Below are positions 48,470 to 58,954 of a DNA stretch of 64,000 nucleotides, piece after piece (the stretch's first letter is position 1; every line of letters begins with the position of its first letter). The notes beneath the pieces were generated by a model. The model saw nothing but the letters and a program-made list of their open reading frames with translations, searched no databases and was not told where the DNA came from. Location: NCBI GenBank assembly GCA_030765055.1, contig CM060950.1, positions 279,300,399 to 279,364,398 on the forward strand. The letters run 5' to 3'. Both the position numbers and the translations under genes were made by a program. This DNA comes from Mantis religiosa (lineage: Eukaryota; Arthropoda; Insecta; Mantodea; Mantidae).

Positions 48470-49240
48470 TTATTTATACAAATTACTATTTACAATATAT
48501 TATACCCATTACATATTTTACTTAACCTAGTTGTATAAACTGCCTGGTGCCATCTTTTACACTAGCTAACTTAGCTTGCTTAGCGCTTGCTTAGCTCCTG
48601 GCCCTTGAGGATTGCTGAGTAGCATAGCATCCACTCCATCATCTAATTTGCTATCTGTATCTCCTTGTCCCAGCATTTTTCTTTTCCAATTTTTACTTTT
48701 CTCCTCCACTTTTCTTTAGTTTTCTAAAACAAGTTCCCCATATTGCTATTTCTACTTTCATTTTCCTCCTGTAATCATTCTTATAGCCATCATCTTGCTT
48801 TGCAACTTTTGCCGTTTCTTCTCACACACTTTGTCTTCATAGTGCTAGTTCTCTGCACTTTGTCAAAACATGAATTGCACTTTCTGTTCCTCCACATAAT
48901 TTACATATTATTGCTGCCTCAGACCTCTTAAGTACATTTATCCCGTTCTTATGCAAGCCATTCCTTACCTCTCTGTTACATTCATCTACATATCTTTCTG
49001 TTCCCCATTCTATTCATTATACTAAAAAAATTAATGATTTTCTATTTTCTAGTGCTTCCATTATCTCGTCTTTCCGTATCCTCCATTCTGGTTCTATATT
49101 CCAAAACCGTCTACATTCCTAATGTCTAGACTCCATATGACCCCTATTCCCATTTCTTCCATAGTATTTTCTGCTTCTGACCGTCATCTATTCCTGTTTC
49201 CCATTACCTTCTGTTGATACATACTAACTTATTGTCATCT
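48470..49240 (-). pseudogene. LINE 3' end with CCHC-type tail
   Basis: On the minus strand a cysteine-rich block translates as ICKLCGGTESAIHVLTKC, matching the C-terminal zinc-knuckle region of several LINE clades. A 3' untranslated region follows and ends in TAAATAAATTTTATTCTATT. Frame breaks occur throughout. It may belong with the minus-strand LINE remnant at 52010-52740. Confidence 0.6.
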
Positions 49241-49300
49241 TTTATAAAGCACTTATACAAAATTTTCAGGATTCTTTGCAACACCTAGAACACGAAATAC

Positions 49301-50224
49301 TTGCCTACAGCTCCGCTTAAGCAATCTCACTTCTACAGATACGTTGACGACACGTTTGTTGTATGGCCTCATGGTCTAGACACTTTACCAGGTTTCCTCA
49401 TACACATCAGCAGCCTTCGAAGCCAAATGCAATTCACCATGGAAGTAGAGAAGGACGGTACTGTGCCATTTTTGGACATTCTGGTAACCAAAAACAATGG
49501 CACTCTGGGGCGTGCGGTATACCACAAACCAACACACACTGACCTCTACTTGAATGCTCGAAGTTTCCATCATAAATTACAACGTGTCGGAGTTCTCAAC
49601 ACTTTGGCCCACAGAGCTGTGTCGATCTCCGAACCCAGCCACCTCACCCAAGAACTACAGCACTTAAGGCACACTTTCCACCAGAATGGTTACGCTGTGA
49701 CCGACATTAACGCTGCAATTACCAGGTGTACGAAAAGAAAACCTATAGCGCAGCTATCATCATATGAGCCGACCTCAACTGCCTGCATTCCTTACACTGA
49801 CGATCTCTCTGGCAGAATTAGTAGAATTCTAGCCAAACACAACATCAGGACTATACACAAACCGCCTCTGAAAATCAGACATATAGTGCGACCGGTGAAA
49901 GACAAACTGAACCTCAATGTACCGGGTGTATACCGCATCCCCTGTGAGTGTGGGACCCCGTACATAGGACAAACTGGCAGGACCATCACTACCAGAATCA
50001 GAGAACATGAATGATCAATACGTCTACTGCAGCTGTAAAAGTCTGGACTGTCCGAACACTGCTTTAAGAAAGATCACAGAGCCAACTTCAAGGAAACGAC
50101 CATCGTGGCCAAATGCAGCAGCCTCTGGGATCGAAAGGTCAAGGAAGCTCTGGCCATCTCTTCTGAGAGAACACTGAACCGATATGCTGGTTTGCAGTTC
50201 AGTTCTCCTTGGAAACCTGCCTAG
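49301..50224 (+). pseudogene. PLE reverse transcriptase and GIY-YIG protein, two in-frame stops
   Basis: FYRYVDDTFVVWPHG is the catalytic box and VPFLDILVTKNNGTLGRAVY with KPTHTDLYLNARS the following block. A roughly 100-residue linker leads to GVYRIPCECGTPYIGQTGRT with TRIREHE, the GIY-YIG endonuclease. The frame then meets TGA at 50012-50014 and TAA at 50036-50038 but stays open to TAG at 50222-50224, covering HCFKKDHRANFKETTIVAKC and the usual C-terminal tail. So only two point stops interrupt the C-terminus. The start at 49301 is a truncation, not a true initiator. Confidence 0.9.
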
Positions 50225-50370
50225 AATATGGAAGTTGACCAGCTCAGAAAACACAGATTTCGCTGCTACGTTGAGCCTACAGCATCGAAGGGTTTTCCAC
50301 AAGGTTGGCACTCCACCGTCCGGTGTCGCTATATATACTGGCCCTTCTAATTTGCTAATCATTCATCATC

Positions 50371-50414
50371 CTGATGATGGGGGCGATGTACACTCCCGAA
50401 ACGTCAATGTCTCT
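50371..50414 (+). ncRNA. Hammerhead-ribozyme-like motif
   Basis: CTGATGA (50371-50377), then GGGGG (50379-50383) that can pair with CTCCC (50393-50397), then GAAAC (50398-50402). ACG...TGT can form a short stem III before a GTC cleavage-type triplet ending at about 50411. This is the core layout of a type I hammerhead. Stem I partners are not obvious; GTCGCTATA near 50326 against TATAGCTGAC near 50423 is a possible long-range pairing. It lies in the 3' tail of the PLE, where such ribozymes are known. Confidence 0.6.
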
Positions 50415-50839
50415 ACATCACTATAGCTGACTTGAAGCCCGACAACGTCTAAAATATATACGTCGCCAGGAAAGCTTCAGATCGTATTTCAGAATTTTTG
50501 GAATTCATTACGAACTGGTGGGTGGAAGGTAAATTTCTTAAACTTTTATTTTTCTCTTTATCCCCTGTAAGATCCAGGGTACTGGTTTCTTTTATTTTCT
50601 TGGCACTGTTGAGTTTGTTAATTTTTTTTACGTGAGAAGGAATATGTTACACTGGGGGAGGGGGAGGGAAAGAATAAAAAAAGCATGTAAATCTGTGGAA
50701 TTAGCTCTTAAAAATAATAAAATGATGATTAAAAAAGAGAAATCTAAGAATAAAATAGAGAATAAAAATACCATACAGATACGGTTTACCAAAGATACAT
50801 AGAGCCGAAATTACCCCCAGACCAATCATTAATAACACT

Positions 50840-51720
50840 GGTGCATCCACTTACCAATTATCAAAGTGATTGGTTCAAATCTTCAGATCTTTAACAAAGT
50901 TCCAGAATTTAAGTATCAAAAACTCGCCGGAGTTGATAAATCTCTTGAACACAACTGTCAACTCTACAGATGCATTAGTTACTTTCGACATCAATTCTTT
51001 ATATCCAGGTATACCTACCACTGAGCTTAACCCACTTCTCAAAAAATGGCTGAAATCAATACAAGTAACATCTGAAGAAATAGAAGAACTTTCACAACTT
51101 ACAGAAATTTGTATCAATCAGAATTTTTTCAGTTTTAACGGACAGATCTACACACACAGATGATTATATTAAGAATAATAGTTTCAATCCAAAACAACGC
51201 CAACATAACATTTTCAACAGTTTAATCTTTCATATGATCAACTTTCCACTGAGCAGAGAAGTTTATCAAAAAGAATACATACACATAAAAATGGTAGCTA
51301 TGTCCAATGGTTTCAACCCAAATTTAGTGTACAAAACATTAAACTCAACAAAACCAAGAAAAAGAAACAGCCATCCTGGAACCTACAGGAGAAAAGGAGA
51401 AAAAATTTAAGAAATTTACTTTCCACCCATCAGCTCATAATAAATTGCAAAAGAATCTTTAGCATACAACATAGTTCTTGCACCTCAAAATCGATTCAAT
51501 ACCAAGAATGTGATAAAAGTCCCCCCAAAAATCAATTACTGCAAAAGAAAAACCAGGAATCTACCAGATCAAATGTGAAATTTGCTGTAAAATATGTATA
51601 GGAAAAACATAAAGAAATATTGACATCAGAACTAAAGAACGTATATTGCAACATTAAAAATCTACCGATGCCATCTACCGATGACTTGGAGAAGGAGAAA
51701 AGTACTTCAATTTGCACCAG
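50840..51720 (+). pseudogene. Penelope-like element remnant
   Basis: NLSIKNSPELINLLNTTVNS with ALVTFDINSLYPGIPTTELN is the motif A region and TEICINQNFFSFNGQIYTH the next block. The YVDD box is deleted, because the sequence jumps at about 51163 to NPKQRQHNIFNSLIFHMINF. A degraded endonuclease follows (IYQIKCEICCKICIGKT). Many stops are present. It resembles the PLE family at 27330 and 38499. Confidence 0.8.
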
Positions 51721-52009
51721 TCGAGACTAAGCTGATGGGAGCAACAGCTATTGAAACATGTCCTGTGAAGAACAATGTGAGTGAAGCAATGTGTTAATTA
51801 TCTTATCAATTCACTTTTATTTTAACTTGTGCTTCACTGTCTCTACAATTCTTTCAACTTTTATACATTATCCACTGTTTTCTTTCCTTTTGTGATTCCT
51901 GTTTGAAGTTTGGATATCTTTCGCTATGCTTCCATCCAATCCATTAACCTGTTATATTCATGAGTGTAATTTAATTAGTAAAGATAAAATACTTATTCTC
52001 CTACAATTC

Positions 52010-52740
52010 CCCGCTTTATTTTCTCCTTCTTTCCCTTTGTATACTCGTATTCCATAATTATTTTCAAACTCTCTGGTATCTCTTCCTTTTCTTTAACTTT
52101 AACATATTTGTCATTATATTTGGATCTTTCCTAACATTGCCTATTTTTTCCAAAAGTCTACGGAAATCTCATCTATGCCCATTGCTTTACCCTTTTTCAC
52201 TTCCACCAATGTAAATTTACCATCTGGTGCTCTATTTGTAACTGTTTCCCACCACAGCCTTTTAATATCCCCATCTGCTCTTTTATAATCTCCTATTAGT
52301 ATAGTATAGTATAGTATAAATAGTATACTATTAAAGCTCTAAAATAGTTTAACCACTCCTGAGGCGATATTTTGGATTCTTTCCCTCCATTATTATTTTC
52401 TTTACTCATACTCATTTTACTATCTCTTTCCTCTATCACATCTCATTCCTTTTTTATACTTTCTTGTCATTCCTTTTTCCTTTTCCTCAAACGAACATTT
52501 ATAATTTCACAATTCCTTTCTTGGAAGTGTTGAAAACAGAGTTGTAATAAATTACATTTAAAGGGAGTCGAATAATTCCCTTTACTTCTCACTAGAATTT
52601 GCCTATTGAATTTGTCTTTGAAGCACCTCCATCTTTTATGGTCTCTGAATGTCCTTCTTGCCATTTTGCATTCTTCACCAAACCAACCTTTTATTTGTTT
52701 ATTTCCGTGTTTTGCTTTCATTTCTCTCCTTGCCTTAGTT
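52010..52740 (-). pseudogene. LINE fragment (linker and N-terminal reverse transcriptase), minus strand
   Basis: The minus strand contains WFGEECKMARRTFRDHKRWR, the segment common between the endonuclease and reverse transcriptase of LINEs, and further on VKKGKAMGIDEISVDFWKK, the first reverse transcriptase block. A piece of PLE 3' end (52515-52580, with CTGTTTTCAACACTTCC on the minus strand) is inserted between them. Frames are broken. Confidence 0.65.
52298..52318. repeat. (AGTAT)n pentanucleotide microsatellite
   Basis: About four tandem AGTAT units, followed by a diverged unit. Confidence 0.8.
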
Positions 52741-52744
52741 ACTA

Positions 52745-54405
52745 GTCTGTATATTATATATAAGTTAAAACTAGAATAGTATCGTAATCTGCAATAACTC
52801 TCAAATCAATCATTTTTAAATGAGTTTTCCTTAAAAATAAGACCCCTTCCAAAGGAAAAATTACTACAACATAGTAAACATTGTGTAATATGCAAATTTG
52901 ACACAACAGAACACCAGTGCATTTGTTATCACAGAAGCAAACTTAACAAGATTTCCATTTTTGTCCATGACCATCTTTGACTTCGTCATGGATGAGTATG
53001 TCACGAAGTCTATCTGCAGTATCACATACCTAAGAATTGAATGGTATGAACTATACAATCATAAAACCAATAATTCTACAAAGTACTTTTAAAATTCAAC
53101 AGTACAGGATGTGATCCTTTGTAAATATAATGCAATTCAGAATGCTCATAAGGGTTTGCACATTTGTATTTTCATTTTTCATAACTAGTAAACCCTGTAT
53201 AAACATGTCTTAAATATAGAACAAAAAGCAAATTTTACTAAAAATGAGAAAATTAAACCAAAATGTGATATAAATGCCAAACATGTTGCAATTCATAGAC
53301 TCGTTTTCAAATAAAAATGTTAAAAGCAAAACGGGAGGAAAAAAAGACGAATGCACTCACATTACTTTTTCTAGTCCCTCTTACAAACTATTCAAACTAT
53401 TCTTGAAAGTCTTAATTGAGATAGACATTTGCAGAAATGGATTTATTACATATTTTTTCCTTATAAATACAATGGATAACAGGAGAATTAGTAAGCAATA
53501 GCCAAATCTTTAAAGAGCTGATCACAATATGATGGCTTCGTTATTTTCTGTTTTCTTTGCATGGGGGAGAAAGGGTGGGAGGGAAAGAGAGAGAGAGAGA
53601 GAGACAGAGAGAGAGAGAGCGAGAAACAATTTGCATAATTTATCTTAAGCTCTGGAATCTGTTATGAATAGTCTGAATGAAGATGGTCTTTGTTTTGCCA
53701 AAGTAACAAGTGAGTATCGCCACACTCCAATTCGACCACTTGTACATTTCACTGTATCACATTATTTTTGTTGTTCTCTTGTATTATCATACTGGTTTGC
53801 CACTCAAACAGGAGCTAAAGCGCTTGCAGAAACCACAATTCATGTCTTTCCATGATATAATTTAAATTACTACTATACAAAAGACATAAAAAGTCTTGTT
53901 GCTACCTTTAATTTAATATAGCAATTATAAAATTAAAAAGGAAAATACTGAAATATCAAGTATACTCGATAAACAAAAATATTATTGAAGTCAAATTCCA
54001 ACTACTAAAATATTATGATAGATAAAAAGAAATTAAACTGGAAAAGAACAAAAGAGGATATTTAAAATAAAAAGGTATACAAAGAATCAATAGAACAATT
54101 AAAATCTATCTTATTAAACAAAAAATAAATCTGCAAATGTAACTAAAGAATTCTGAAGAATATAAAAAAAGACTAAAGGAAGACATTGATATAAAAAGAT
54201 ATATATAATGAAAGATAACAGTTTAATTGAAGATCCAGAAAATATATGTAAAATATTTAACACTAATATTTTAGAACAAGTGGAATAACGTTTGTCCAAA
54301 AAGAAGGTTAAGAGTAATGAGCTATATGCGAAACACGTGTGTAAATATAAATTATATAAACATACCATAAACAAGATGAAAAATAAAAAATTGTGTGGGG
54401 CAATG
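52745..54405. other. Gene-free AT-rich spacer with a GA-rich tract
   Basis: No supported gene. A GA dinucleotide-rich tract lies at about 53579-53629. The last part (54000-54400) is strongly A-rich. Confidence 0.55.
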
Positions 54406-54909
54406 TGTAATATTGTCACCCGAACGTCGGAACTCCCTATAGAATTGGCCGGCAGTAGGGTCAGACATGATGCATTATGGCCACACCTACCCATTTGTCA
54501 CCGGTCACTAACTGAAGGGATGATTAGGAGAGGGATCGCGAGCCACTGTGCCGTCCCTTTCCCTTTCCCCTGAGTTCTCGAACATACAGGACATTTCATC
54601 CAAACTGGAACCTTCTAGATTGGCCAGTTGGTCCTATATAAGCAACGCGTCGGGCTGGGGGAATGTTCAGTTCTTGGCGAGCAGCTGTGAAGAGCGCCCA
54701 GTGAGGGGACGGACTGCGTACGTGCATCGGAAGAGTGTAGGTAATTTCGAGTGCAAGTGGAACCGTAACGGACGAACTGGTGAATTGTAATTATGTGCGC
54801 TACGTAATTTTATGTAATCGCCAAGTGTTCCAACAGTAATTCTGTGGAAATAAAGAACATTTTAAATTTTTGCAACTGGACTTTTAATTTCAGAACCCAC
54901 AAAGTCACA
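54406..54909 (+). mobile_element. Gypsy A 5' LTR
   Basis: Starts TGTAATATTGTCACCCGAAC and ends GTCACA, one base before the primer-binding site. TATATAAG lies at 54635-54642 and AATAAA at 54849-54854. Its right part matches 38240-38495, and the extreme right end matches 28790-28813. It is attached to gag but not to a complete element. Confidence 0.85.
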
Positions 54910-54910
54910 C

Positions 54911-54927
54911 TGGTGTCAGGAAGCGGG
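54911..54927 (+). other. Gypsy A primer-binding site
   Basis: TGGTGTCAGGAAGCGGG is identical to the site at 28815-28831 and lies directly after an LTR end, which supports the LTR boundary. Confidence 0.8.
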
Positions 54928-54954
54928 ACGACAAAATCACCGAACATTACAAAC

Positions 54955-55280
54955 ATGGACGCGGCATTGGAAAAGATTTTGAAGAAGATGATGGAAATGA
55001 AGGCCGCACTGACCTCGGAAATGAAGACGGCAAATGACAACCTCGCTGCAAAGACGGAAACGGCAAACAAAAACTTGGCCACGACAATGACCGCAAAGAT
55101 GGCCGAACTGACCACGGAAATGAACGTGGCGAACGAGGCTCTCGCCGCCAAATTTGAAGAACAGTTGGCCGGCGTGAGGGATGACGTGACGGAGCTGGGC
55201 AAGGGGATGGGCCAAGAGGACGAAAGCGTCGAGGACCTGGCGAACCGCTTCAATGACATAGAGGAAAAGTCCGACAGTAT
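54955..55280 (+). pseudogene. Gypsy A gag, N-terminal fragment
   Basis: ATG 54955 starts MDAALEKILKKMMEMKAALT, matching gag at 28859. The coiled-coil region carries an internal deletion relative to that copy (the KKLEAANSNLAAKMNELTT part is missing). It stops being gag at about 55280, inside IEEKSDS, where mariner sequence of the palindrome begins. The frame continues for 22 codons into that unrelated sequence. Confidence 0.85.
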
Positions 55281-55288
55281 GGTGAGTA

Positions 55289-55560
55289 AGTCAACCAGTT
55301 CAAACCATAATTCTTGGATTTTCGCCATTGCAACCGCTGAAGTGTGAGACGATGCGTTGTCTTGGTGAATCAGGATTTTCTTTTTCTGCAAATTGGACCG
55401 TTATTCTGCAAGTTCTGCCTTTAGTTTGTGAATTAGTGATGCGTAGTATGCTCATGCAATGGTGTTTTCCTTTGTGAGGATAATCGATTAAAATAACTTA
55501 ATGACTGTCCCAAAAAACAGTCGCCATCACTTTCCTAGCCGAAAGATCCGTGTCTTAGGG
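55289..55560 (-). pseudogene. Mariner transposase fragment in the left palindrome arm
   Basis: The minus strand reads VMATVFWDS, then KKKILIHQDNASSHTSAVAM (second catalytic Asp) and AKIQELWFELVDLL. It stops at the gag junction. The order and sequence match the right-arm copy at 58143-58405. Confidence 0.85.
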
Positions 55561-55631
55561 TTGCATTTCGGAGTCTTTTGGAGGGAATTTCTTGTATTTA
55601 GGTAGACCTCAATACCCATTGAGAAAATGGA

Positions 55632-56173
55632 GTTTGGAGTGAAGAAGATGAGGCGAAGCGTATCTGTCCAAGTATTCCTAATAACCATTTTTAGAAACGA
55701 AGATGCAGACCCAAAGTTTTCCTGGTTTAAGAGCCTGGATCGCTGTTGAATAACGTCACACTCAAATAGTGGGGATTCTACAAGAACGAACCTGTTTTGC
55801 ATGATTGGACTTGTTCATAGCGTCACATGATGTTAGATTCAAGGCGCATCTCAGGGTGTACCCAAGATGAATCTCCCGGGTCATCGCGCCTCGCAGTCGC
55901 GCGTTTGGAGTGAAGAAGATGAGGCGAAGCGTATCTGTCCAAATATTCCCAATAACCATTTTTGGAAACGAAGATGCAGACCCAATGTTTTCCTGGTTTA
56001 AGAGCCTGGATCGTTGTTGAATAACGTCACACTAAAATAGTGGGGTATCTACAAGAACGAACCTGTTTTGCATGATTGGACTTGTTCATAGCGTCACATG
56101 ATGTCAGATTAAGGGCGCATCTCGGGGTGTACCCAAGATGAATCTCCCGGGTCTTCGCGCCGCGCAATCGCGC
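55632..56173. repeat. 271-bp tandem duplication in the left palindrome arm
   Basis: GTTTGGAGTGAAGAAGATGA occurs at 55632 and 55903. The two copies (55632-55902 and 55903-56173) are nearly identical, ending in CTCCCGGGTC.TCGCGCC. The right arm has only one copy, so the duplication came after the palindrome formed. Confidence 0.93.
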
Positions 56174-58142
56174 GCGCAGATGCACCCGTGCAAGAAACAG
56201 CTGATTAACGATAGGAATAATAATTGAAAGAATAATTTCGCAACAGTGACTTACGGTTGCAAATACCCAGTAAATACGTCGAAATTGCACCTAAGTACAC
56301 CAAAAATGTACGAAATACACCCCAGGAAGCCTCCAAATAAAGCAAAGGGGGCCTAAATACACCACTAAGAAGCACTTAATACTTCAAAAAGCAAGAAAAT
56401 ACGTACCAAAATCCTCTAAAAAGTCCCCAGTACCATTAAATTACATTATAAAGCCGGTAAATATCTCGCAAAAATCCCCTAATACATGAAATCAGTTTAA
56501 TGTTTCTATCAGAAAACCCAAAATATGCGTTTATATGCAACATCGAATTTGGCTTAATAAGCTTATGAACTGATGATTCATACACATAAGTTAGCAGCGT
56601 TGTATATATAACAAAGGAAAAGTGTGTAAATGCAACAAATTCCGAACCCCAGTTATTTCTATATTACATTGAAATTGGAGTGCATTTCCTTCATTTAGGA
56701 TGAACATAATGGCTTGAGGGAGTGCATTTTATTCTTTTTTGGTGTATTTAGAGGGTTTTATGTGTATTTCGAGACTTTTGTGGCATATTTGGGGTATTCT
56801 TGGAATGAAATTAGGCACTACTCTAGGTGTAACCAACGGAAATCTCCCGATGCGATGCGCCGCGCGCGCGCAGAAACACGCGTGCAAGAAACAGCCGATT
56901 AACAATAGTAGTTCATCAGAATGAACACTTTGAAACAATAATTTCGCCGAAACAAACAACGCGTTCGGGAAGCATGACAAGACGGCGCCTAGACAACCAA
57001 CGCGTGAAGAGCGCATCACATATTGTTTCAAAATGTTCATTCTGCTGAAGTCCTATTGTTAATCAGCTGGTTCTTGCACGCGTGCGTCTGCGCGCGCGAC
57101 GCGGCTCACCGGGAGATTCCCCTTGGTTACACCTAGAGTAGCGCCTAATTGCATTCCAAGAATCCCCCAAATACGCCACAAAATTCTCTAAATACACATA
57201 AAAACCTCTAAATACATCAAAAAAGCATAAAATGCACTCCCTCAAGCCATTATGTTCAACCTAAATGCAGGAAATCACTCCAATTTCAATGTAATATAGA
57301 AATAACTGGGGTTCGGAATTTCTTGCATTTACACACTTTTCCTTTGTTATATATACAACGCTGCTAACATATGTGTATGAACCATCAGTTCGTAAGCTTA
57401 TTAAGCTAAATTCGATGTTGCATATAAACGCATATTTTGAGTTTTCTGATAGAAATATTAAACTGATTTCATTAATTAGTGGATTTTTGCGAGGTATTTA
57501 TGGCCTTATAATGTAATTTAGTGGTATTGGGGACTTATTTAGAGGATTTTAGTACGTATTTCCTTGCTTTTTTAGGTATTAAGTGCTTCTTAGGGGTGTA
57601 TTTAGGCCCCCTTTGCTTTATTTGGAGGCTTAGAGGGGTGTATTTCGTACATTTTTGGTGTACTTAGGGGCAATTTCGACGTATTTACTGGGTATTTATA
57701 ACCGTAAGCCACCGTTGCGAAATTATTCTTTCAATTATTATTCCTATCGTTAATCAGCTGTTTCTTACACGCGTGCATCTGCGCGCGCGACTACGTGGCA
57801 GATGACCCGGCAGATTCATATTGGGTACACACCGAGATGCACCATGAATCTGACATCATGTGACGCTATGAACAAGTCCAATCATGCCAAACAGGTTCAT
57901 TCTTGTAGAATCCCCACTATTTGAGTGCGACGTTATTCAACAGCGATCCAGGTTCTTAAACCAGGAAAACATTGGGTCTACATCTTCGTTTCCAAAAATG
58001 TCTATTTGGAATATTTGGACAGATACGCTTCGCCTCATCTTCTTCACTCCGAACTCCATTTTCTCAATGGGTATTATGGTCTACCTAAATGCAGGAAATG
58101 CACTCCAAACGACCCCAAAACGCAACCCTAAACCGCTGTTCT

Positions 58143-58616
58143 TTCGGCTGGGAGAGTGATGGCGACTGTTTTTTGGGACAGCCATTAAGTTGTTTTAATC
58201 GATTATACTCACAAAGGAAAACAGCAATGCAGGAGCATACTACGCATCATTAATTCACAAACTAAAGGCGGAACTTGCAGAATAACGGTAAAATTTGCAG
58301 AAAAAGAAAATCCAGTTTCACCAAGACAACGCACCGTCTCACACCTAAGCTGTTGCAATTGCGAAAATCCAAGAATTGTGGTTTGAACTGCTTGACTTAC
58401 TCACCAGATGTAGCCCCCAAGCGATTTCTTTTTGTTCCCTTATCTAAAAATTGCGCCCAGAGGGCAGATATTTCCGTCAAATGAAGAGGCAATCTCCTTC
58501 GTGAACAATTATTTTGCAGAGAAAAACGCCGAGTACTATTTGGACGAGTTCCACAGATGGGAGCATCGCGGAGAGAAAATGTGTAGTTACAGGGAGAATA
58601 TGGTGAAAAAATAAAA
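58143..58616 (+). pseudogene. Mariner transposase, C-terminal half
   Basis: After VMATVFWDS it continues through the HQDNA-equivalent region (frames broken), SPDVAPKRFLFVPLSKNCAQ and FPSNEEAISFVNNYFAEKN, and ends AEYYLDEFHRWEHRGEKMCS with NMVKK and a TAA. This C-terminus is single copy and is the unexpanded equivalent of the 85-bp satellite unit. The element terminus CAGACCACCCTCG ends at 58680, followed by TA. Stops and frameshifts make it inactive. Confidence 0.85.
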
Positions 58617-58954
58617 ATAAAAAAATCTGAAAAAAGTGTTTTGTATATTTATTAGGTCGAAAATTTTCAGACCACCCTCGTAAAAACCAGTGGTTAGTTA
58701 ACAAGAATCGCATCGATGAAACATGTATTTTAGTTAAGCTCATTAGAGACAATTGTGAGAAAGCCGACAATTTTGTATATAAAAATGATCTGTAAAAGCG
58801 AGGTTGTCTTTTCAGCAAAAGCAGGTTTCTTCATGCAGACTCCCCCACCGCTCGAATATTACGTCACTACCTGGTTTAAGCATTCAAACAGGCAGCAATA
58901 TAGCAAGCTTTTTGTGGTCATGTGCTATTCGGGAGTTGCATAGCAAAGAGGAAA

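Larger units (their letters stand above)
49270..50450 (+). mobile_element. Penelope-like element (second family), C-terminal half with ribozyme-like 3' end
   Basis: Contains the reverse transcriptase catalytic box, linker, GIY-YIG domain, C-terminal tail and a hammerhead-like motif at 50371. The N-terminal half is missing. It differs from the PLE family at 27330 and 38499 in the catalytic box (YVDDTFVVW) and the domain spacing. Confidence 0.9.
55281..58405. repeat. 3.1-kb palindrome (foldback structure)
   Basis: The left arm (55281-56940) and right arm (57021-58405) are inverted copies around an 80-bp spacer (56941-57020). The outermost ~270 bp of both arms is mariner transposase. Further in come a 91-codon frame present in both arms (55527-55802 minus, 57884-58159 plus), CG-rich motifs such as CGCGCGCGCAG, and AT-rich stretches full of TAAATACACC-like words. 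The left arm is longer mainly because of a 271-bp tandem duplication. Arms differ at scattered positions and small indels. Confidence 0.9.

Noticed and set aside
56714..57245. Paired ~60-codon frames in the palindrome centre (56714-56902 plus, 57063-57245 minus)
   Set aside because: They mirror each other because of the palindrome and run through low-complexity words. No domain is recognisable.
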